From positions 1 through 18,798 of the forward strand of contig CAZLYX010000038.1 of assembly GCA_964563885.1 (NCBI GenBank): DNA of 18,798 nucleotides, read 5' to 3'. The first letter of the stretch is position 1; each line of letters begins with the position of its first letter. Under the pieces are notes generated by a model, which searched no databases, was not told the origin of the DNA, and worked only from the letters and a program-made list of their open reading frames with translations. The DNA is from CAZLYX01 sp964563885 (GTDB lineage: Bacteria > Pseudomonadota > Gammaproteobacteria > Burkholderiales > Neisseriaceae). Shown here piece after piece: positions 8,467 to 15,303 of the stretch. The translations under genes were made by a program, and so were the position numbers.

Positions 8467-9444
8467 TTACCAACCTTTAGATAAAGTTAATTCTTCATTA
8501 AAAAGGTAAGAAACAGATTCCTCATTGCTGATTCGGCGCACTGTTTCAGCCAGCAGTCCTGCAATCGTCACTTGGCGAATGCGGTCACACTGTTTAGCCG
8601 CTTCAGAAAGCGGAATGGTATCAGTTACCACCACTTGATCAATATCCGATGAGGCAATACGCGAAATAGCCTCTCCAGAGAAAACTGGATGGGTAGCATA
8701 AGCCAATACTCGCTCTGCACCACGCTCTTTAAGCGCTGATGCTGCCTTACATAGAGTATTAGCGGTATCAATCATGTCATCAATAATGACACAAGTACGT
8801 CCTTCGATATCGCCAATAATATTCATCACTTCAGCCACATTAGCCTTAGGGCGGCGTTTATCAATAATAGCCAAATCAGAGTTTAATACTTTAGCAACAG
8901 CCCGCGCGCGAACCACACCGCCAATATCTGGACTCACAACAGTTAGGTTATCTATACGCTGCTGCTGGATATCACTAATTAAAATCGGTGTGGCGTAAAT
9001 ATTATCTACAGGAATATCAAAGAAACCTTGGATTTGATCTGCATGCAAATCGACAGTTAACACGCGATCAATACCTGCTGAATAAAGCATATTTGCAACC
9101 AGCTTAGCTGAAATAGGAACGCGCACTGAACGGGGGCGACGATCTTGACGAGCATAACCAAAATAAGGAATGGCTGCTGTAATTCTACCGGCTGAAGAAC
9201 GCTTTAAAGCATCAGCCATCGCCAATATTTCCATTAAATTGTCATTCGTCGGCGCACAAGTAGGTTGCAAAATAAACACATCACGACCGCGTACATTCTC
9301 CAACAACTCAATAGCAATTTCACCATCTGAAAATTTAGTGACAGAGGCATTACCTAAAGAAATATCTAAATGCCTGACAACATTCGCTGCCAAACTGGGA
9401 TTAGCGTTACCGGTGAACACCATCAAGCTGTCATATGCCGCCAT
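8467..9444 (-). CDS. prs: Ribose-phosphate pyrophosphokinase (PRPP synthase)
   Basis: This 325-residue enzyme makes PRPP from ribose 5-phosphate and ATP, feeding purine, pyrimidine, histidine, tryptophan and NAD synthesis. Visible motifs are the ATP-binding ARQDRR (98-103), the metal-binding DLHADQIQGFF (132-142) and the PRPP-binding loop IDDMIDTANT (221-230). The start at MAAYDSLMVF matches the Neisseria protein as I remember it and has AGGTG 8 nt upstream. An in-frame ATG 51 bp further upstream (9495) also has a GAAGG-like site and would add 17 residues; I judge it less likely. The gene has its own promoter at 9551-9579. Confidence 0.97.
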   Translation of the reverse strand: MAAYDSLMVFTGNANPSLAANVVRHLDISLGNASVTKFSDGEIAIELLENVRGRDVFILQPTCAPTNDNLMEILAMADALKRSSAGRITAAIPYFGYARQDRRPRSVRVPISAKLVANMLYSAGIDRVLTVDLHADQIQGFFDIPVDNIYATPILISDIQQQRIDNLTVVSPDIGGVVRARAVAKVLNSDLAIIDKRRPKANVAEVMNIIGDIEGRTCVIIDDMIDTANTLCKAASALKERGAERVLAYATHPVFSGEAISRIASSDIDQVVVTDTIPLSEAAKQCDRIRQVTIAGLLAETVRRISNEESVSYLFNEELTLSKGW

Positions 9445-9550
9445 GTCTTCATCACCTATATTTATTATATTTTGACCAAATTTTCTTATGCTCATCCCCT
9501 GCCCTTCAAATATACGTTGTATTCACGGGACAGCATCGCACCGAGGTTGC

Positions 9551-9579
9551 ATTATACGCTGCTTCGAGCAGACCATCAA
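9551..9579 (-). promoter_or_regulatory. Sigma-70 promoter of prs
   Basis: On the minus strand TTGATG (9574-9579) and TATAAT (9551-9556) are separated by exactly 17 bp. This near-consensus promoter lies about 105 bp before the prs ATG and just beyond the terminator of the tRNA transcript. Transcription should start near 9544, leaving a leader of about 100 nt. Confidence 0.82.
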
Positions 9580-9612
9580 AACAAATCATAACTGCGTTAC
9601 GATAAACGCAAC

Positions 9613-9642
9613 AAAAGCGTGCAAGAAGACTTACACGCTTTT
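9613..9642 (-). terminator. Terminator after the tRNA-Gln pair
   Basis: AAAAGCGTG and CACGCTTTT arms extend inward to a 13-bp stem with one G-U pair around a TCTT loop, and the 3' arm ends in TTTT on the minus strand. It lies 5 nt past the encoded CCA of the second tRNA and separates the lolB-ispE-tRNA transcript from the prs promoter. Confidence 0.88.
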
Positions 9643-9647
9643 AAATG

Positions 9648-9723
9648 TGGCTGGGGAGGAAGGATTCGAACCTTCGCATGCTGGAATCAAAATCCAGTGT
9701 CTTAACCACTTGACTACTCCCCA
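9648..9723 (-). tRNA. tRNA-Gln (anticodon TTG), second copy
   Basis: The 5' end TGGGGAG pairs with the 3' CTCCCCA, followed by discriminator G and an encoded CCA. The anticodon loop TTTTGAT gives anticodon TTG, and the TGGGGA start is typical of bacterial glutamine tRNAs. The T-arm GGTTCGAATCC is intact. The body is identical to the copy 84 bp upstream. Confidence 0.96.
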
Positions 9724-9731
9724 AAAAGGGT

Positions 9732-9807
9732 TGGCTGGGGAGGAAGGATTCGAACCTTCGCATGCTGGAATCAAAATCCAGTGTCTTAACCACTTGACTA
9801 CTCCCCA
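9732..9807 (-). tRNA. tRNA-Gln (anticodon TTG), first copy
   Basis: Same 73-nt body and encoded CCA as its neighbour, with 8 bp between this CCA and the 5' end of the next copy. It follows the ispE stop codon by 12 bp, so both tRNAs are probably processed from the lolB-ispE transcript. I see no separate promoter between ispE and the tRNAs. Confidence 0.96.
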
Positions 9808-9819
9808 CCACTAAAACTT

Positions 9820-10665
9820 TTATATATCAACCATCGGATGATTAGTTAAATTCTCAACTAAAAATGCTTGATATAAATTCGAAATTTCAAGGTATGCTCG
9901 TTTTGCTTCTTTATGCTGGGCGAATGCAATAAAAACACATGCACCAGAACCAGTCATTAAAGGCTGCCCGAACTTCTTCAGTGTTTGATAAGCTGAATGT
10001 ACTTCAGGATACTCATCAAACACCACCGTTTGCATGTCATTGCGAAACGGTTGCAAACCTAGGAAAGTCGGCATTATGCTGGATGCAGAATCACGTGTCA
10101 AGCGTTCATGGGAGAAAATCAACGCTGTACTAACATGTACAAATGGCTTCACTATTACATACCACTGTTTTGGCACGTCAAATTCAACCAATTGCTCGCC
10201 TATTCCCTTAGCAAAGGCATTACGCCCAAAGATAAAAAAAGGAACATCAGCACCTAAAGTTAAACCAATATCCATCAGCTGTTGATGATTTAAACCACAA
10301 CTCCATAAGCTATTGAGCGCCAACAAAACAGTTGCAGCATCTGAGCTACCACCACCCAATCCGCCGCCCATTGGTATCTTTTTCTCCAGCCAAATATCTA
10401 CACCCAGTCGGCTGCCGCTGGTTTTTTTCAAAGCGTTTGCAGCCAAGTACGTTAAATCTTGCTCTGCCGACACACCTTGATCGGCTGAGTGTAGAGCTAT
10501 TAAGCCATCTTCGCGCACTGCTAGATAAACCGTATCATACAAGCTAACCAAGCAAAAAATAGTTTCAAGATGATGATAACCATCCGCACGGCGGCCAGTT
10601 ATGCGCAAATCTAGATTCAACTTAGCCGGCGCCAAAAATGCCTGTGCATGGGCGGGTATATTCAC
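9820..10665 (-). CDS. ispE: 4-diphosphocytidyl-2-C-methyl-D-erythritol kinase
   Basis: This 281-residue GHMP kinase phosphorylates CDP-ME at the 2-hydroxyl in the non-mevalonate isoprenoid pathway. The N-terminus has PAKLNLDLRITGRRADGYH, which includes the catalytic Lys (residue 14). The glycine-rich GHMP phosphate loop PMGGGLGGGSSDA is at 98-110. LGADVPFF holds the conserved Asp, and MTGSGACVF is the C-terminal GHMP motif. I chose the GTG at 10665: it gives the 281-residue length I recall for Neisseria, overlaps the lolB stop as GTGA (translational coupling), and has GAGAG about 8 nt upstream. A GTG 21 bp further upstream is possible but less likely. Confidence 0.95.
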   Translation of the reverse strand: MNIPAHAQAFLAPAKLNLDLRITGRRADGYHHLETIFCLVSLYDTVYLAVREDGLIALHSADQGVSAEQDLTYLAANALKKTSGSRLGVDIWLEKKIPMGGGLGGGSSDAATVLLALNSLWSCGLNHQQLMDIGLTLGADVPFFIFGRNAFAKGIGEQLVEFDVPKQWYVIVKPFVHVSTALIFSHERLTRDSASSIMPTFLGLQPFRNDMQTVVFDEYPEVHSAYQTLKKFGQPLMTGSGACVFIAFAQHKEAKRAYLEISNLYQAFLVENLTNHPMVDI

Positions 10666-11264
10666 GCTTGAACTCTCGCAGCACACAATTTAGGCGCAGT
10701 AGCATCGGCAGGTAACATTTCCATGTGGTCAAATACTAACTTTAGCGTTAATTTAGTGCTTTCCAGTAACAATACTTTCGGTGTGCCATCTGCTCTTAGC
10801 TGGCGTGAAATTGTCCATTCGAATTGCTGCAAACGCCCATTCGGCAAGACCTGATAAGCCGCATTATCAACTCGCTGCCCACTCGCCCAAACATGCAAAT
10901 ATTCCACTGGCAACGCAAAGCCGAGTAATTGTTCGCTCAGTGCTGGCGCTGTGGCCGCATAAAAAACTTCATTTTTACTGTTAACTGCCAACGCTCCTTT
11001 TGAGTCTTGGCATAACTGACCAACGGTATTACCTAAAGGCGTATTGACATCAATGGTTTGAACTTGATTTTGATGCGTCCAATCAAAATTAGCATAAGAG
11101 CCTTTTTCATTTACTTTTACTGCTAAGCGACCATCAGCAGCAAAATCGGCAATTTCAGATTGAGCTTGCCAAGCAGTTGGCACTTTCGAAGAGGGCGTGG
11201 CACAGGCAGCCAGCAATAATACACACAGGCTACCTGAAACATATTTAAACAAAGAAGGTTTCAT
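10662..11264 (-). CDS. lolB: Outer-membrane lipoprotein LolB
   Basis: The 200-residue protein has a lipoprotein signal ending in LLLAAC, with the acylated Cys at residue 21 and Ala at +2, which directs it to the outer membrane. LolB receives lipoproteins from periplasmic LolA and inserts them into the inner leaflet of the outer membrane. The mature part fits the LolB beta-barrel fold: DGRLAVKVNEKGSYANFDW near the start and TPLGNTVGQL further on. It sits directly upstream of ispE with a 4-bp overlap, the usual order in proteobacteria. The signal-peptide region contains a perfect DUS (11227-11238), so the uptake motif is tolerated inside coding sequence. Confidence 0.92.
   Translation of the reverse strand: MKPSLFKYVSGSLCVLLLAACATPSSKVPTAWQAQSEIADFAADGRLAVKVNEKGSYANFDWTHQNQVQTIDVNTPLGNTVGQLCQDSKGALAVNSKNEVFYAATAPALSEQLLGFALPVEYLHVWASGQRVDNAAYQVLPNGRLQQFEWTISRQLRADGTPKVLLLESTKLTLKLVFDHMEMLPADATAPKLCAARVQA
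11227..11238 (+). repeat. DNA uptake sequence inside lolB
   Basis: A perfect AGGCTACCTGAA lies within the lolB signal-peptide codons, 42 bp from the inverted DUS pair at 11281-11315. That makes three uptake motifs within 90 bp. Confidence 0.85.
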
Positions 11265-11280
11265 ATTAATCCCAAATGGC

Positions 11281-11315
11281 TTCAGGTAGCCTATCTTTTA
11301 AATAGGCTACCTGAA
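11281..11315. repeat. Inverted DUS pair forming a hairpin between the TPR gene and lolB
   Basis: TTCAGGTAGCCTAT (11281-11294) and ATAGGCTACCTGAA (11302-11315) form a perfect 14-bp stem with a 7-nt loop, 10 bp past the TPR gene stop. On the minus strand it is followed by GCCATTTGGG rather than a U-tract, and only 16 bp remain before the lolB ATG. It is therefore a poor intrinsic terminator and may act as an attenuator or RNA stabiliser. Confidence 0.85.
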
Positions 11316-11325
11316 AGAATAACTG

Positions 11326-13146
11326 TTAACGGTGTTTTTTAACTGCTTTAATTGGCGTGACGCTTATACCAGTACGTTTTATCGTGGTATTTAAACCCGT
11401 ATGCTTAGGGTTTTCTGCATACGCTTTTTGCAATACAACCTGAGCATCTTCATTTTTACCAAGCTTCCATAACACTTCACCTAAATGTGCGCCTACTTCA
11501 GGATCAGGAAGTTTTTCCCAAGCATATTGCAGATAAGGCAGAGCGGCTTCGGCATCATCTTGCAGATAATAAGCCCAACCCATGCTGTCATTAATAGCAG
11601 CAGATTCAGGCTCGGCTTGATAGGCTGCTTGAATCAGGCCGAATGCTTTGCCAATATCGGCATTAGGCGCAATTAGCATGGTATAACCTAAAGCATTTAA
11701 GCCTTGGGCACTATTAGGGCTTATAGCCAAATAACGTTGTAAATCAGCTATGCCTTTATCCCACTGCTGTAATCGGTCGACGTAAACTAAACCGCGCTGG
11801 TAAAGAATATCGGCCAACTTCTCATCAGCATCTTTCTGTTTGCTTACTTGATTGTACAAAGCATTGAGTTCGGTTACTGACTGCTGAGCATTTGGGAGCC
11901 TTGAAATAGCAAACAGTTGAACCCGTAATAAATCATTATTACTGTAAAAACGACCTTGCTGCTCAGGTAATTCATGTGCTTTTTTTGCCTGATTCAATGC
12001 TGCTTGCCAACGTGATTGCTCAGCCTCTAAAGAAGCATTCAAAACAATTTTATCAAACGCATATTCAGGAGCATTTATACGGTTAATCCATGACTTTGCC
12101 TGCGTATATTCACGCGACTGCACGTTGTTGATGGTAGCGATAACGGCTGCTTTACTTTGCTGTTCTTGCGTACCGGTCATGTATGCCTTATCAAGATAAT
12201 TATTAATTTGTGTCAACTCCGCTTTGCGGCTAGCAGCCAACAATGCGGCTTGAATAAATAAATCAGCAGAAGGATTTTCTGCCAGCAAGGCTTCTAAACG
12301 ACTAGATGCTTCTTCAAGACGCTCTGCATGTATCAGGCTATCAACCTGTAATTCCTGCCACAACGGTGACAAGTTTTTAGTATCTGTCTCTGCAAAAAAG
12401 CGCACCAATACTTCAGGTTGACGCTGGCTAATTAAACGTAAAGCCAATTGTGTGGCTGGACGAATATCACTGTCTAATTTAGCCAACTGTTGCAAAGCAG
12501 CAACAGCATTTTTCTGATTATTTATTTGGGCGCTAAACACCGCATCTGCAATCATTGCTTCAGGCATATCTTTATAGTCACGCATAGCAGCATGTACTTT
12601 GCCTGCACCCTGCTCAGCCAGCTGTGGATGCTGCACACTCATTTGAGTTAACAATAAGAAAATACGTCTGGCTTCAATTTCATTGGCTTTAGATAACACT
12701 TCTTTTAAATTATTGAAAGTGCCGTCTACATCACCGGCAATCACGCTGCGCATCCAGGCCATTCGACGTTGCGCATCGCTTGGTATAGGTTCAATTTCAC
12801 GCCATCTTTTATAAATAGCCTCTGCTTGCACATAAGCATGAAGCGAAATCGCCATTTCCATTGCACGTTCAGCAATCTCAGGGGTTTTGTGGCGATCAAG
12901 CATCACCATATAAGTGGCCAATGCCACGCTAGCATCACCTTTTTGTAGCGCCATCTCACCACCAAGTAGCGTAAACAGCGTATTTGTACGTTTAACCACC
13001 GCCTCACGCCGCATCACTTCGCTATCTATTGCCACCCAAGAATTGGCAGGCTTAAAAGTCTGCTCGGCGGCCGCATAAGCGTTCGCTGAAAACAGAACCA
13101 ATGCCGATAAGGCTAAAGGTTGGAAACGAGCATAAAACCAGGGCAT
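11326..13146 (-). CDS. Exported tetratricopeptide-repeat protein
   Basis: The protein has 606 residues from the ATG at 13146, chosen because AAGGAAG lies 5 nt upstream; an in-frame ATG at 13200 lacks such a site. A signal peptide ends at ANAYA (residue 25). The rest is helical repeats, clearest in the C-terminal third: YLAISPNSAQGLNALGY, AAYQAEPESAAINDSMGW and YLQYAWEKLPDPEVGAHLG are successive TPR units. The C-terminus is basic. TPR proteins are scaffolds for protein contacts, and this one should act in the periplasm or at the outer membrane. Its place upstream of lolB is conserved in Neisseria as I recall. The exact function is unknown. Confidence 0.88.
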   Translation of the reverse strand: MPWFYARFQPLALSALVLFSANAYAAAEQTFKPANSWVAIDSEVMRREAVVKRTNTLFTLLGGEMALQKGDASVALATYMVMLDRHKTPEIAERAMEMAISLHAYVQAEAIYKRWREIEPIPSDAQRRMAWMRSVIAGDVDGTFNNLKEVLSKANEIEARRIFLLLTQMSVQHPQLAEQGAGKVHAAMRDYKDMPEAMIADAVFSAQINNQKNAVAALQQLAKLDSDIRPATQLALRLISQRQPEVLVRFFAETDTKNLSPLWQELQVDSLIHAERLEEASSRLEALLAENPSADLFIQAALLAASRKAELTQINNYLDKAYMTGTQEQQSKAAVIATINNVQSREYTQAKSWINRINAPEYAFDKIVLNASLEAEQSRWQAALNQAKKAHELPEQQGRFYSNNDLLRVQLFAISRLPNAQQSVTELNALYNQVSKQKDADEKLADILYQRGLVYVDRLQQWDKGIADLQRYLAISPNSAQGLNALGYTMLIAPNADIGKAFGLIQAAYQAEPESAAINDSMGWAYYLQDDAEAALPYLQYAWEKLPDPEVGAHLGEVLWKLGKNEDAQVVLQKAYAENPKHTGLNTTIKRTGISVTPIKAVKKHR

Positions 13147-13252
13147 AAAAACTTCCTTAAAAAAAGAGGTAGGCAGAGCTGCACGATAACGTAAAACCAT
13201 ACTTTATCACAAGCCCCACCCTTTGCTATTAGGCGCAAAAAAACGGCAGGCT

Positions 13253-13280
13253 TTGTTTATTTGTGCAAAACGCCTACAAT
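13253..13280 (+). promoter_or_regulatory. Likely promoter of the Nudix gene
   Basis: TTGTTT (13253-13258) and TACAAT (13275-13280) are spaced by 16 bp and lie about 50 bp before the Nudix start codon, in the divergent gap with the TPR gene. The -35 box is only a partial match. Confidence 0.45.
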
Positions 13281-13316
13281 AAAACTCAGTTAAAATTACA
13301 ATCAAATATTTTATAT

Positions 13317-13328
13317 TTCAGGCAGCCT
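13317..13328 (-). repeat. Variant DNA uptake sequence (AGGCTGCCTGAA)
   Basis: This differs by one base from the local dialect and equals the form I recall for Simonsiella. It lies 3 bp before the chosen start codon of the Nudix gene, and its AGG is the only Shine-Dalgarno-like stretch there. Confidence 0.6.
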
Positions 13329-13331
13329 ATT

Positions 13332-13931
13332 ATGACCCGCAGTGAACTAATGAATTTATTATGTGCTGCTGGAGATGCCCACATCAGCGGCATCATGGCA
13401 ACAACGAACCCAACCACAGCTGACTGCTCAATCGAACCCAGTGCTGCCGTGTTGATTGGTCTTGTTCCCATACAGGGCACATGGAATATTTTGCTTACCC
13501 GCCGCTCTGAACATTTGCGTTTTCATGGTGGCCAAATTTCTTTTCCTGGCGGCTTATGTGAGCCAGAAGATAGCAATCTAACTGCTACTGCCTTACGTGA
13601 AACCCGCGAAGAAACGGGTGTGCCCGAGCAAGCATGGCAAATTTTACGCACTCAACCCTCTTGTCTTGTGCGCAACGGCACTTTGGTGGTACCAATTTTA
13701 GCCATAGCCGATGAGCTGCCTACTTATATTCCCAACTCGGATGAAGTGGCTGAGATCTTTCACCTGCCATTAAATTTTGCTCTCGACACTAGTCGTTATA
13801 ATAGCCGCCCTTTTTTTTACGAAGGTGAACACTTGCAAGTGCACACCTTGCCCTACCAACATTACGATATTTGGGGCGCAACCGCCACCATGCTTTATCA
13901 ATTGGCACAGTCTGTCTCTCCTCATCGTTAG
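13332..13931 (+). CDS. nudL: Nudix hydrolase, CoA pyrophosphatase (NudL/YeaB) family
   Basis: The protein has 199 residues from the ATG at 13332. An upstream in-frame ATG at 13263 lies before the predicted transcript start and would add a tail unlike the family. The UPF0035 signature runs over residues 54-74 (LLTRRSEHLR, then HGGQISFPGG), followed by the Nudix core REtrEEtG (89-96) with the metal-binding Glu residues. Family members cleave coenzyme A or its oxidised and acyl forms to 4'-phosphopantetheine and 3',5'-ADP. It stands alone, divergent from the TPR gene and upstream of tRNA-Glu. Confidence 0.9.
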   Translation: MTRSELMNLLCAAGDAHISGIMATTNPTTADCSIEPSAAVLIGLVPIQGTWNILLTRRSEHLRFHGGQISFPGGLCEPEDSNLTATALRETREETGVPEQAWQILRTQPSCLVRNGTLVVPILAIADELPTYIPNSDEVAEIFHLPLNFALDTSRYNSRPFFYEGEHLQVHTLPYQHYDIWGATATMLYQLAQSVSPHR

Positions 13932-13957
13932 TGCTCATTACACCTACTAACAGCAGC

Positions 13958-13988
13958 TTGACACTATTATGAGTGATTAAGGTATAAT
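13958..13988 (+). promoter_or_regulatory. Promoter of tRNA-Glu
   Basis: Perfect consensus boxes TTGACA (13958-13963) and TATAAT (13983-13988) precede the tRNA by 15 bp. The spacer is 19 bp, longer than the optimal 17. Confidence 0.75.
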
Positions 13989-14003
13989 CCTCGGTTCGGT
14001 TAT

Positions 14004-14079
14004 GCGCCCATCGTCTAGAGGCCTAGGACACTGCCCTTTCACGGCGGCAACCGGGGTTCGAATCCCTGTGGGCGTGCCA
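14004..14079 (+). tRNA. tRNA-Glu (anticodon TTC)
   Basis: Acceptor GCGCCCA pairs with TGGGCGT, the first pair being G-U. Discriminator G is followed by an encoded CCA. The anticodon stem CTGCC/GGCGG holds loop CTTTCAC, anticodon TTC. The D-arm TCGTCTAGAGG and T-arm GGTTCGAATCC are typical of glutamate tRNAs. Confidence 0.96.
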
Positions 14080-14087
14080 AGATACTG

Positions 14088-14126
14088 AAACCGCTTTTTG
14101 CTCCTGCAAGAAGCGGTTTTTCTTTT
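14088..14126 (+). terminator. Terminator after tRNA-Glu
   Basis: AAACCGCTTTTTG (14088-14100) pairs with CAAGAAGCGGTTT (14107-14119) with one G-U pair, loop CTCCTG. It is followed by a long T-rich tract. This strong rho-independent terminator begins 8 nt after the CCA. Confidence 0.92.
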
Positions 14127-14160
14127 TTCAGGTAGCCTCATCAAATAAAGGCTACCTGAA
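14127..14160. repeat. Inverted DUS pair behind the tRNA-Glu terminator
   Basis: TTCAGGTAGCCT (14127-14138) and AGGCTACCTGAA (14149-14160) enclose a 10-nt loop. The pair abuts the T-tract of the tRNA terminator and has no T-tract of its own. The stretch up to serB (14161-14213) shows nothing else. Confidence 0.85.
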
Positions 14161-14213
14161 AATCGTTTACACCGATTACCAAACTCATGTTAATCAACGC
14201 TTTGCACAATACT

Positions 14214-14243
14214 TTGTAAGCCTGCAAACGATATTGCTATAAT
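14214..14243 (+). promoter_or_regulatory. Promoter of serB
   Basis: TTGTAA (14214-14219) and a perfect TATAAT (14238-14243) are separated by 18 bp. Transcription should begin near 14250, about 20 nt before the serB start codon. Confidence 0.65.
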
Positions 14244-14270
14244 CGCCATTAATATTTCAACCTTCTGTAA

Positions 14271-15119
14271 ATGCCTACCATGCCACACGTTCTCGTTTTA
14301 CAACATTCTAATCTTGCTTCTGCGGACTTATCTGCTCTACAGCTAAGCGGTCTCAGCCTTCCTGCGCCCGCCATCAATCAGCCGCTGCGCATTGCTGTTA
14401 ACGCTGATTTCATCTTGAACACAGAAGCTGTCGACAGCCTAAACCAACAACAAATCGACCACGCCATTTTGCCTGATGTCGCTTTTAACAATTTAGGCTT
14501 AATTGTGAGCGATATGGATTCCACTTTAATCACCATAGAATGTATTGATGAAATTGCTGCTGGTGTCGGCTTGAAAGATGAAGTAGCGGCAATTACAGAA
14601 TTATCTATGTGCGGTGAATTGGATTTTGAACAGTCATTGCGACAACGTGTTGCACTGCTCAAAGGGCTACCTGAAAAGGTATTGCAAGATGTTTACGATA
14701 ATGTATTACAGCTTTCTCCAGGCGCCGAGTATTTGCTTGCCGAATGCAAGAAGCACAACGTTAAATTTATGTTGGTTTCAGGCGGTTTTACCTTTTTTAC
14801 TGAGCGCCTACAGCAACAACTTGATCTAGATTACGCCTTTGCCAACGTACTTGAAGCTAAAAATGGCGTGCTTACGGGCGGCTTGCTGGGCAACATTGTT
14901 GATGCACAAACCAAAGCTGATTTATTGGTACAACACCGTCAAAATCTCAACTTGAAAAGTCAGCAAGTATTGGCCATGGGCGATGGCGCTAATGATATTC
15001 CCATGATTTTAGAAGCAGGTTTTGGTGTGGCTTATCGCGCCAAACCCAAAACCCAAGCGCACGCCGATGTTTGTATAAACCACGGTGGTTTAGAAGCAGT
15101 GCGTGGTTGGTTTCGTTGA
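14271..15119 (+). CDS. serB: Phosphoserine phosphatase
   Basis: This 282-residue HAD-superfamily enzyme catalyses the last step of serine synthesis, phosphoserine to serine. The nucleophile motif DMDST is at residues 81-85, SGG with the conserved Ser is at 170-172, and the metal-binding GDGAND is at 237-242. ECIDEIA after the first motif is typical of SerB. An N-terminal ACT-like region of about 70 residues precedes the catalytic part. The start is uncertain: ATGs at 14271 and 14280 are both possible, and neither has a recognisable Shine-Dalgarno in the short leader. A near-perfect DUS (GGGCTACCTGAA) lies inside the gene at 14664-14675. Confidence 0.95.
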   Translation: MPTMPHVLVLQHSNLASADLSALQLSGLSLPAPAINQPLRIAVNADFILNTEAVDSLNQQQIDHAILPDVAFNNLGLIVSDMDSTLITIECIDEIAAGVGLKDEVAAITELSMCGELDFEQSLRQRVALLKGLPEKVLQDVYDNVLQLSPGAEYLLAECKKHNVKFMLVSGGFTFFTERLQQQLDLDYAFANVLEAKNGVLTGGLLGNIVDAQTKADLLVQHRQNLNLKSQQVLAMGDGANDIPMILEAGFGVAYRAKPKTQAHADVCINHGGLEAVRGWFR

Positions 15120-15140
15120 TTATTAATTAATTCAAATCTA

Positions 15141-15182
15141 AAGAAAGGCTACCTGAAAACAATTGTTCAGGTAGCCTTTCTT
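15141..15182. terminator. Bidirectional terminator built from an inverted DUS pair after serB
   Basis: AAGAAAGGCTACCTGAA (15141-15157) and its perfect complement (15166-15182) form a 17-bp stem with an 8-nt loop, 21 bp past the serB stop. The uptake motif sits within each arm. It lies between serB and the convergent MFS gene and probably serves serB. The remaining gap to 15303 shows nothing notable. Confidence 0.8.
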
Positions 15183-15303
15183 GAATGATATGATTAACCT
15201 TGCGAGGCTATACTAAACTTTATAACATCATTAATATCAGAAACTTACGCACTAATTTGCTTAATAATGTGAGAGCAACTTCTTTATCATCAATTTATTT
15301 ACT

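Noticed and set aside
9488..9814. Plus-strand ORF of 108 codons with an internally repeated peptide (GEEGFEPSHAGIK)
   Set aside because: It is the antisense of the two tRNA-Gln genes; this peptide is a well-known annotation artefact of tRNA loci.
11227..11315. Clustered short repeats as a possible CRISPR array
   Set aside because: The 12-mers are DNA uptake sequences in alternating orientation with irregular spacing. There are no uniform spacers and no cas genes.
14378..14662. Minus-strand ORF of 94 codons inside serB
   Set aside because: It is an antisense shadow of a clearly conserved gene and has no independent signals.
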